From NCBI GenBank assembly GCA_947247005.1, contig OX365949.1, forward strand, positions 940,001-1,004,000: a stretch of DNA of 64,000 nucleotides, given 5' to 3'. Below are positions 50,501-59,200 of this stretch, in pieces; the stretch's first letter is position 1; each line of letters opens with the position of its first letter. Position numbers and translations under genes: made by a program. The notes under the pieces were generated by a model that did not search any database, had not been told where the DNA came from, and saw only the letters and a list, made by a program, of their open reading frames with translations. This stretch comes from Spisula solida (taxonomy: Eukaryota > Mollusca > Bivalvia > Venerida > Mactridae).

Positions 50501-53154
50501 TCACAGTTTGATATGTATGTGGCAGTCAAACAGTCATCCCACGATTGACTCTTGAATATAGTTTTATAACTGGTAAGGTATATCGCCCTGCCAGTGACAG
50601 TCAAGTCGTAATTTAAAACCATTTATAATTCCATTGCATCAATAACATTTTGTTGTAACACTTTTCATATATCAATGACTCTAGAAAACTGGTTCTGACA
50701 TAAAGCATTCCTAGAACTTGGTATTTCCAATTTTAAATGATGACCCCTTGTTAATGACGAGTATCTAAAGAATTTGTTAAAATCACAATCATCAAGACCT
50801 TTCACTATTTTAAAGGTTTGGATTAAGTCACCTCTTTTACGCCTGTGTAACAAGGATGGCAATTTCAATGCTTTGCGATCTTCACTGTATGATTATAGAT
50901 GTCTCAAGCTGGGTACGAGTCACGTCGCTCTCATCTGATTTGGGACTACGTGTGTAGAACCCAACAAGGCACAACACACTTAAACCACAGGGTATTGACG
51001 CATATTATTTTATGCGTATGTGACCGCCTTATATCTCATATACGAATAAAGGGAAATAACGCTACATTGTAGTGGTCTTTGATTTTAACGTTATAAACAC
51101 ATATAAACAAAGATATGGCAAAAATCCTCTTGCTATTCGATAGAAATATGATTTATCTGCAAGCAACACCAAACAAAATGAGCGTCAGGTCTAAATTAAG
51201 CAAGAAATTAACAAAACTGTCACAGAATCATGCCATTTTTCGCCGTTGTCAGTTGGTCCGGCAACCGTCATATAAAGCACGACACTCCCTCACCGGTTTT
51301 TCCTCTAATTTCAACTTGTGTTTACTATTTCTTTTGTGAAATGTTAGTCCAATGGCATATCTATGGTTAACATAGAAAAACTTTTTTATTATTTCGCATT
51401 TTTGTCGCAGAATTTAAGAAAGTTGTGTAAAAATTAACACAATAGAGCTTTACAAAAAGCTTACTTCCAATATACGACTTACTAATTTATGCAAGTTAAA
51501 GTTGTCGTCACAATTGCAAAACACAAAATACTACAAAGATGTTGGTTTATAACACGAAATATACGATTGTACTTAAGTTTCACGAAATAATTATGAGTTA
51601 TTAGTGGAGAAACGCCGAGTTATTTTAGACCCGAGGATCATTTGGATTTGTGTTGCATGCAGATAAATCATATTTCTATCGCATAACAAGCAAGATTTCT
51701 CCATATCTTTGTAAATGTGTGTGTTCCACGTCGTAATCAAAGACCACTATCAAGGTAGCGTTATTTCCCTTTATTCGTATATCGTGGTGGTATGGGTTGT
51801 GGCGCGGTATCAGAAATGGCGCACCTGAGATTAGTGGTCTTTTCTTGAGTTTAAGACCCAAAATGACATAATAATAACATTTCCAGTATATTTTTGGAAG
51901 GATGTATGGTTTTGGTCTGTAATGCAAATAAACAATGTTCAAAGTAAAATTTGGTGCTTTTAGAACTCGAAAGGTATGCTGTACCCATATTTGTTGTTAT
52001 TTTCTTATGTCACTTTATTCCATAAATATCGTAATTCCACAAATTTGTAAAATGAAATTTTAACTTCAAAATTTTTTTTGTAAAGAGCACTGGCATCCAT
52101 GTTAACACCATGTAACATGATTAAAACGTCTTACACACTGTCAAACACAGCAAATGGTGTCCAGAAGGATGTAACTTTCTTATTAAGAAAAACTGAAAAA
52201 ACTAGTCAAAATCTGAAATAATATGTTTCGAAAATTTTGTTAATATTAACTGTCATTGATATTTGCGGCATTCCCAAGTCAAGTTGGTGACAGATCAGAC
52301 TATGCAGATGCCATGAATGATTCTTACATGACAGTAATAGATGATTTAACACTTGTTTGGACATCTTCAAGTTGTCTTGGTGACTCAAAAAGTATAATGG
52401 CAATTAGTAACCAGTGCAATTCTGTCTCGATACTAATTATTGATTTATTATCTAAGAAGAAGTATACAAAGTAAGCTAACTATTATATAAAAATGGACTA
52501 TATAGCCATAAAAGAAAATTGGAAACAACTACATCATGAATCCTTTTATTTTTTTACCATTAGGGACCTACAGGATAGGTGCGCCGTTTCATATCACGCT
52601 GACCTGACATAATAAACCGAGTGTGTCCTCATTGTAATGGTCATACAACATGCATTGATGGAATTGACAATTGATATTTAGTGTCAACATGTTCCCATTG
52701 AATTGCCCTATCATTGCTCAATCACTTTAATTATGAACGTTTTATATTTATAACAAAATAACGACGTAAACTGTTAAGTGCGCCATTTCCAATACCACGG
52801 GGATATGAGATATAAGGCGGTCGCACACGCATCAAATATGCGTCAATATCCTGTGACTTAAACTTATGGCGCTCTATTACGGAGCTAACAGGGCTTCCAT
52901 CTACAGAACAGTGTTATTACAACTACATTCGTGCCACAACTAAAACATAATTGACGCACTGTTGATCACTAGTTGTAAACAGACAAATGACAGGCCTGCT
53001 AGTGTCGCGAAAATATGTTACAAACATGTAATATAGCTGGTTTATAGAAATATATTTCTATGACAACACTGAAAAACACTTTTAAATTATAATAAATACA
53101 TGAAAATAGTTTTAAAACACACTGACTACCTCCAGATTGTTCACAATCAGTCAT
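35528..53154 (-). CDS. TANGO6: TANGO6 (transport and Golgi organization 6; RTP1-like HEAT-repeat protein)
   Basis: Minus-strand exons, 5' to 3': probable 53130-53154 and 52328-52451, then 50190-50271 (perhaps to 50319), 48489-49633, 47910-48054, 47426-47541, 46425-46587, 45686-45762, 44920-45038, 42895-43083, 41446-41548, 40753-40980, 40289-40414, 39765-39953, 38072-38729, 36841-36992, 36294-36407, 35528-35710. All 16 downstream exons have GT-AG borders and compatible phases, giving 1262 aa without the first exons, longer than human (about 1.1 k). Family hallmarks are DPLIPVRGHGLIRLYRLVQK (RTP1_C1), RPRGVQSIMRGML, VRASSLSNLGELCKLL and the C-terminal QLALNELDDIM...LFPQQKLEKRIKVL (RTP1_C2). Yeast Rtp1 helps assemble and import RNA polymerase II. 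The animal protein is also linked to Golgi organisation. An Asn/Gln-rich stretch and an acidic insert account for the extra length. Confidence 0.9.
36060..36250 (-). mobile_element. tRNA-derived SINE in a TANGO6 intron
   Basis: On the minus strand it has a decayed A box (GTGATGCAGTAGATAGTG), then ATGGATTTGTAACC and a B-box-like GGTTTGACTCC. It is related to the minus-strand copies at 45862-46022 and 47590-47700. Confidence 0.5.
37345..38036. repeat. 51-bp minisatellite in a TANGO6 intron
   Basis: About 13 near-identical units of 51 bp contain CTTGATAAGTACCAAGTTAA and CACCATCGGGCAATTT. Because the period is a multiple of 3, both strands show long repetitive ORFs (226 codons on plus) that are not genes. 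On the TANGO6 strand the array begins about 35 bp after the donor of exon 38072-38729. Confidence 0.9.
39095..39660. repeat. Dispersed repeat in a TANGO6 intron
   Basis: It ends with ACGGACTGACGGACGGAGG, then TCCCCTCTGGTAAAAAACC and GGTAGGGGACTAATAAA, a tail typical of mollusc dispersed repeats. It is non-coding, between exons 38072-38729 and 39765-39953. Confidence 0.45.
41822..42539. mobile_element. Non-autonomous DNA transposon (TACAGTC ends)
   Basis: The ends TACAGTCTAACTTGTA and TACAAATTTGACTGTA are inverted, with TA at the borders. AGCGACC blocks lie inside near both ends (41842, 42485). No transposase is present. The left end resembles TACAGTCAGATCTCGATACA at 63812, suggesting a pogo/Tc1-like family. 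It lies between TANGO6 exons 41446-41548 and 42895-43083. Confidence 0.7.
43274..43340. repeat. Perfect 16-bp stem hairpin
   Basis: AGTTATCTGCCCTTGA and TCAAGGGCAGATAACT are separated by about 32 bp in a TANGO6 intron. This could be a very small MITE or a structured intron element. Confidence 0.75.
43780..44760. repeat. Dispersed repeat with five or six ~155-bp tandem units
   Basis: The units share ATGCACAACTAGACTTGGTA, TCATGCAAAGTTTCG, AATAGCGCGGACAAAATTTA and AAACAAAGGGCCATAACT. It ends in a degenerate (CCAA)n tract and CTGAGGGTATAATTA. It is intronic to TANGO6. The ORFs at 44397 and 44552 are repeat artefacts. Confidence 0.75.
45039..45580 (-). repeat. 31-bp minisatellite copied from the 3' splice site of a TANGO6 exon
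   Basis: About 17 copies are present. On the minus strand each unit reads ...TTTTCAG then GTATTTATTGAGGGATGT, which is exactly the acceptor and the first 17 bases of the exon at 44920-45038. The array directly adjoins the real acceptor, so the transcript offers a ladder of near-identical 3' splice sites. Confidence 0.92.
45862..46022 (-). mobile_element. tRNA-derived SINE in a TANGO6 intron
   Basis: The minus strand carries GCAGGATTTGTAACCCAGCC and CTACATGTGGAGAAGTTA, related to the plus copy at 16255-16440. Confidence 0.5.
47590..47700 (-). mobile_element. tRNA-derived SINE fragment in a TANGO6 intron
   Basis: The minus strand carries CTGGATTTGTAACTGGGGTC, CCCGTTCACAGCAGGTCATA and the tail GGTTAGGATACAGTGCAGG, matching the tail of the copy at 16255. 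Confidence 0.55.
48735..48885 (-). repeat. Coding 36-bp repeat in TANGO6 (Asn/Gln-rich)
   Basis: About four tandem 12-residue units with the pattern NNQNNDQFDAAT are encoded on the minus strand, within the big exon 48489-49633. This is a disordered, length-variable insert absent from the conserved RTP1 core. Confidence 0.8.
50387..50945 (-). mobile_element. 5'-truncated non-LTR retrotransposon, 3' end
   Basis: On the minus strand it encodes LPSLLHRRKRGDLIQTFKIV and downstream residues matching the C-terminus of the reverse transcriptase relic at 53740-55930, followed by the same 3' UTR and short ATCCTACA-type terminal repeats. It is truncated at about 50945 and lies in the 5' part of TANGO6. 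Confidence 0.8.
50968..52870. repeat. Inverted pair of a ~110-bp repeat with a nested ~750-bp inverted-repeat element
   Basis: The left copy (about 50968-51036, continuing 51780-51828) and right copy (about 52785-52870) are inverted. Both contain ACCGCCTTATATCTCATAT, ATTGACGCATATT and AAATGGCGCAC. The left copy is split by an element at about 51037-51785 whose own ends are long inverted repeats of about 140 bp (ACGAATAAAGGGAAATAACG and complement). It is unclear whether the outer pair is one transposon or two solo copies. Confidence 0.7.
52328..52451 (-). CDS. TANGO6: Probable second coding exon of TANGO6
   Basis: Acceptor ATACTTCTTCTTAG, donor GTAAGAATC, 124 nt, one open frame encoding a helical segment (ETELHWLLIAIILFESPRQ). 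It ends in phase 2, whereas the exon at 50190 needs phase 0, so at least one small exon is missing between them or the assignment is wrong. Confidence 0.4.
53130..53154 (-). CDS. TANGO6: Probable first coding exon of TANGO6
   Basis: ATG at 53154-53152 encodes MTDCEQSG plus one base, then donor GTAGTCAG. The phase fits the next candidate exon (52328-52451). The ATG is 108 bp from the SLC7A6OS ATG. The exon is short and inferred from phase and position, not from homology. Confidence 0.45.
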
Positions 53155-53262
53155 AAATAGATGTACCAATAACTGCTAACTTATCTCCCTTTGCACCTTA
53201 GAGGACAAAAACCACTAAATGTCGATAACTAAATTTGGTGTTTTTTTACCTCAATTAGCGAA
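53155..53262. promoter_or_regulatory. Compact bidirectional promoter between TANGO6 and SLC7A6OS
   Basis: 108 bp separate the proposed TANGO6 ATG from the SLC7A6OS ATG. There is no TATA box in either direction. GTCGATAACT near 53220 resembles a DRE-like CGATA element, but this is weak. Even if the first TANGO6 exons are mis-assigned, the two genes are divergent. Confidence 0.55.
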
Positions 53263-56200
53263 ATGGCTACGGTGGTAAGATTGAAACGTCGAAGAAACGA
53301 AGATCCACTGGATGTTTTACGACTTGCAGCGAAACGCCAAAAGGCCACAGAAAGTACTAACGTACCGTTGATTGATGAAAATGTATTTACATTCGCAGGA
53401 ACCGTTGCATCCAAGGTAAAATAATATGTCATGTGTTTTCGCGATGTGTGGGTAATTGCGCAATACACTGTCAAATAGTTTTCCGTAATATATATCAATC
53501 TAACATTAATGTCAATGCTGTAGTTCCCCATAGACACTCATAATGCTGGTCTATGAGCAGCTTTTAGACCAACCACAGGGATGTCACTTGTTTAAGAATG
53601 TGGCTGTGATCGTGCTGACTCACAACCCGGTAAAAAATAAGAAATGTTACAGCTTCATTAATGCTAATAAAAAGAAAATGTTGGGGCTGCCTCCCCCCCC
53701 CCCCCCTGAAATCAAATGGACTAACGTTCAGACCCAGTCACTAAGGCTAATAACCTAAATAAAGAACAATTTGAATCAGTGGTTTCCCCACCCCAACCGT
53801 TTTTACTAAAGAGAATTTGAACAATATACCTGATATTGAGGATAAGAATGTTGAACATTATCTAGAGGACATACACGTAGATGAACTGGTTGTCTTGAAA
53901 TTGTTGAAAGACATTGATGGTAGTAAATCAATGGGACCTGATGATATTCACCCGTACATTTTAAGAAGTCTAGCTGATACCTTTGTTGAGCCTCTTACAC
54001 TTATATTTCGTGAGTCGTTGTCTTCTGGTAAAATACCAGAAGCATGGAAAGATGCAAGAATCTCCCCAATCTATAAGAAGGGTAGTAAGACCGACCCAGG
54101 TAATTACAGACCAGTCAGTCTCACCTCTGTTGTTTGTAAGACTTTAGAAAAGTTAATAAGGAAACATATTATAAATCATATGGATGAAAATAGTTTGTTG
54201 TCTAATGAACAGTACGGTTTCCGAGGTAATAGATCGTGTGCATTGCAACTTCTACATGTTATGGAGGATTGGGCTGAATATGTGGATACAAAACAGAGTT
54301 GGGATACGTTATACTTGGACCTGGCTAAAGCTTTTGACAAAGTGTCTCATCAAAGATTGTTGAAGAAAGTATCATCATTTGGAATAAAGGGAAAGGTGTT
54401 AAAATGGGTAGAGGATTTCCTAGGTCATCGTCGCCAATGTGTTACGGTCAAGGGTAGTACATCTAGTTGGAAAAGTGTGGATAGTGGTGTACCACAGGGT
54501 AGCGTATTAGGTCCTGTATTATTTATCATACTTGTCAATGATGTTACGGAAGTTGTGGACTCAAACATTTTAAAAGGTTTTTGCTGATGACACGAAATTA
54601 TATGCTCCTACAAGTGATTCTGATCGTTTACAAGAAGATTTAAATTCCCTGTTTATCTGGGCTAAATAATGGGCACTTAAGTTCAATGTGGACAAATGTA
54701 AAGTTATTCACTTTGGCAATGGAAATCCAAATAAACAATATGTGATGACAACAAAACCAGTAATCGAGACTCATGAAGAGTGTGATCTTGGAGTTGTATT
54801 CCAACAGGACCTTAAGTTCAGCACATATCAACAAAAATCAACAAGGCGAACAGTATATTGGCTCTTATTGGCAAGACATTTGAATACATGGATAAGGCCA
54901 AACTTAAAATATTGTTTGTTTCCCCATCCCGACCCAAGCAAATTTAGAATGGGTAGGTAGGTAGGTTAAATATTTTTTTTAATTGTTTCAGAATAATAGT
55001 TATTGGTCAAGACATACAAATAATATAATATAGTAATACATGTAACTATAAGGTGAAAACCAACAATCTTAAATTTAAAATATGTACGAAATGTACTTAA
55101 GTAAGAAACAAGCCTGTAAACAAAAATTTACATTTTCATCCCCAATATTTTATAAAAAAAATATAATTTCAATTTGGGCAATAAAATATTATGGGTAGGG
55201 TCGTTTTTTTCGGGTAGGTAGGGGATGGGGAAACAAACAATATTTTAATTTAGGCCTAAGTTTACGTTTCTAAGACTATATACAGCATTAGTGCGTCCGC
55301 ATGTAGAATTTTCCAATGTTGTTTGGTATCCGTGTCTGAGAAAAGATATTGATAGCCTAGAAAGACTTCAGATGAGGGCGACGAGACTCATACCAAGCTT
55401 GAGACATCTATCATACAGCGAACGTCTCAAAGCACTATAGTTGCCATCCTTGTTACATAGGCGTAAAAGAGGGGACTTAATTCAAACCTTTAAAATAGTG
55501 AAAGGACTGGATGATTGTGAGTTCAACACATTTTTTACATACTCGTCATCAACGAGAGGTCACCATTTAAAATTGGATGTACCAAGTTCTAGAACCACCT
55601 TACGACAGAACCAGTTTTCTAGGAGAGTCATTGATATGTGGAATGCGTTACCGCCGAATGTTATAGATGCAAAGGATGTGAATGGTTTTAAAATATGGTT
55701 GGACTGTCACTGGCAAGGCGATATACCTTATAAGTTATAAACTATATTAAAGAGTCAATTATGGGATGACTGTTTGAGTGCCATATATATCAAACTGTGA
55801 CCAATACCAATATTCGGATGTAATTTTGACTAACCATACAAGTTTGTGCTACTTCAAGTCTACAAGAAGGGGGGCTTAAAAAGGACACTGTCCTTACTAC
55901 AGAGCCCAAAATCATCCTACAGGTATCCTACAGGTTTAGTCTAAAGCAGTTGTGTTCTAGAATCATCTCTCCCCGTGTCTCAGCGATAGACAAAATACAG
56001 GTCACCACAGAAAGTGTGAAAATACTTTTGGACCTGATGAACTGCCTCCACTTATCCTGAAAGAATTCCACCATGAAATTGCCACTGTACTTGCCCATAT
56101 GATATATTCAACTTATCTCATGAAAGCGGCCTCGTACCAAGTAATTTGAAAAAGCCACTGTAGCCCCTGTTTTCAAAAAAGGTCTCCAGTCAAAACCTAG

Positions 56201-59200
56201 TAACTACCGTCCAATTTCCCTTACCTGCATAGCCTCTAAACTCCTCGAACATATTGTTGTCTCTGACCTCATGACCTTCTTTGACGAACATATACTCCTC
56301 AGTGAGTTTCAGCATTGTTTCAGATCAGGTCACAGCTGTCAGACCCTACTAATTAACTTCACTAGGGACCAGTTCAATAACACCAAAAAGGGTAAACAGA
56401 CAGATGTTGCTGTCATGACTTCTCCAAGGCGTTTGATAAAGTCGATCACAGCAAATTAATAAACAAACTGGAATGCCTTGGAGTAAAACCCCAAATCACC
56501 AACTGGGTCAAATCCTTTTTTGTCAAATCGATCCCAGAAAGTTGCCGTTGATGGTCAACTTTCCAGCGAGCTCCCAGTACTGTCTTGAGTACTGCAGGGA
56601 TCAGTCCTGGGTCCTACATTAACGACCTCCCCAACTCTGTCAAGAATGTTTGCTGATGACACTATCATATACCTCACAATAAACTCCATGTCAGACAGCC
56701 TATCCCTTCAGCAAGACCTTGCCAGCTTTGATGTTTGGGAAAAAACCTGGTCCATGGAGTTTACTCCAGACAAATGTGAGATACTCCACCTCTCCAGAAA
56801 GAAACAACCCACGACTTTCCCTTACAAACTCCACAACACAGAACTAAAATCTTGGGATGAAGCAAAATATTTAGGCGCCGCGTTACAATTTCAAAATATT
56901 TTAATTGGTCCAAACACATAAATAATTTAACCTCTAAAGCAAATTCCTCTCCCCGCTTCATCAAGCGTTACATCAAAACTGCCAATAAAAATGAAAAAAT
57001 TGCTGCCTACGACGCCTGTCGTCATGATCATCAGAAAAATATTTCTGTCTACGGTCTGTCAATATGACAAGCTACAAACACTTAATGCATTGCACTGCTG
57101 GGTTAAATGAGTGTGTCCTGAAATTCATTTGAAGATTGCCAGATACATTTGTTTTTATGTATCCTGATCAACACAATTATTTGTTCTGGTAAAAATGATG
57201 TGACATTTAATGCTTTAGCAAGTGCTTTATTTGAGATCTGTGTCACCTTGTTAAGATAGTAATGAATGATGTCTGAATAAGTTTTGAAATCAGTTTAACA
57301 ATATTTGTTACAGGTTGATGGTATTTCTGGTCAGGTTAGAGAAGCAATCAGGAAGGAGAAATTAGCGAGACAGTATAAACAGCATCAATCTCGACTATTT
57401 GGTGATGTACGACAGGAAACAAGACGACAATTCCGTCAGGTAATCTTGTGTGCACTTACTAGAGTAAACAGGTAGTTGTGCAAGAATCTCTCTTGACCAT
57501 AGTCATCAGACTTGGCATAACTTTCATTGGCAAGTATAAATATGCATAGTCTGGGTTTTGATTTCTGACAATCGACAGGTAACAGAGATCTAAATTATTA
57601 TGTAAATGTTGTAAAAAACATTTTAGCTCACCTGTCACTAAGTGACAGAGTGAGCTTTTGTGATCACTCTTAGTCCGTCGTCTGTCCGTCAGCAATTTGT
57701 TTGTGTAGACACTAGAGGTCACAATTTTGGCCTAATTTTTATGAAACGTGGTCTCAATGATTTTATCAACAAAATCTAGATCATGTTCGATATTAGGTCA
57801 TCCAGGTCAAAAACTAGGTCACAAGGTCAAATTATAGAAAAACCTTGTGTAGTCACTAGAGGTCACAATTTTGACCTAATCTTAATGAAACTTGGTCACA
57901 ATGATCATCTCAACAAAATCAACAAAAGTTCGATATTGGGTCATCTGGGGTCAAAAACTAGGTCACAAGGTCTATTCAAAGAAAACCCTTGTGTATTCAC
58001 TAGAGGTCACAATTTTGACCTTATCCTTATGAAACTTAGTCCTAATGATCATCTTAACAAAATCTAGGTCAAGTCCGATATTGGGTCATCCGGGGTAAAA
58101 AACTAGGTCACAAGGTCAAATCACTTTGTATAGTCAATAGAACCTATTATATTAGAGGTCACAATTTTAGCCTAATCCTTTTGAAACTTGGTCAGAGTGA
58201 TCATCTCAACAAAATCTAGGCCAAGTGCAATATTGCGTCATTGGGGCCAAGAACTAGGTCAGTAGGTCAAATCACAAGGCTTGCATGCACTGCTACAACA
58301 GGTGAGCGACCTAGGGCCCTGTTGTTGATAATCTAACAAAGCAAGTTTAAATGTATTTGAAAAACATTGATTTGTTTCTTTCTTGTTTTCAGAATTCACA
58401 ACAGAACCGGTTGAAGGTGACATTCAAGCACAGAGCATTAGAACTAAACAGTCTGGATAATGTAGAAACAGGAAATACAAGTAGTAATGTTTGTTCTAGA
58501 TGTGGGCTGCTCGTGTCTGCTGATAGAGCGGATGACACAAAAGCAACTGTTGAACTTAAACCAAAGGAAACAACAGAAGAAGTTAAGGATAATTCTGGTA
58601 ATGAGATTACTGACCATGAAGCTGTGACTGAGGGAACTATGGAAAGTAGTTCAGAAATTCCTGACATGAAAACTGTTGTCAAGAATGTTAAAGAGAATAT
58701 AAAATGTGAGGGAAGTGATACTAATAAACAAAATGGTGACAAAACTAAGACTGTGATTTCTAATCATCAAGATAAAAAAAATTCAAATGTCAAAGACTTA
58801 TCAACCTGTGTTTGTAAGTGCAAGGACAGAAGTGCAGCCAACTCTGATAACATTCTTGATAAATCCAATAAACCGGATAATCCCAATCACCCGGCAACAG
58901 CAGAGACTAAAGGTTCTAATGCTGAGAGTGGTAGTACTGGAGATGAGCGTGTGTATTGTCTGGTTGATATGGAATCGGATACATCAAGACAACCAGAGGT
59001 GAGATGTCTTTGTTAATTTTTCCCCAAAAAGATTGCATACATTCCCATTTGGCTCCTACTGGTATAAAAGCAACTTATTTTTATAGCCTGTTTTTTAGGC
59101 CTAAACAATAGATTTTAAACTGGTTAAAGTATTTGCTACATATCAGTTAAATATAATTTGAGCAATTAATACTCAAAACAATCTTTTTAAATTAATTCCA

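Noticed and set aside
53817..54587. 256-codon reverse transcriptase ORF as an active gene
   Set aside because: The frame breaks just before the catalytic FADD box, stops follow, and a MITE interrupts it; it is a relic.
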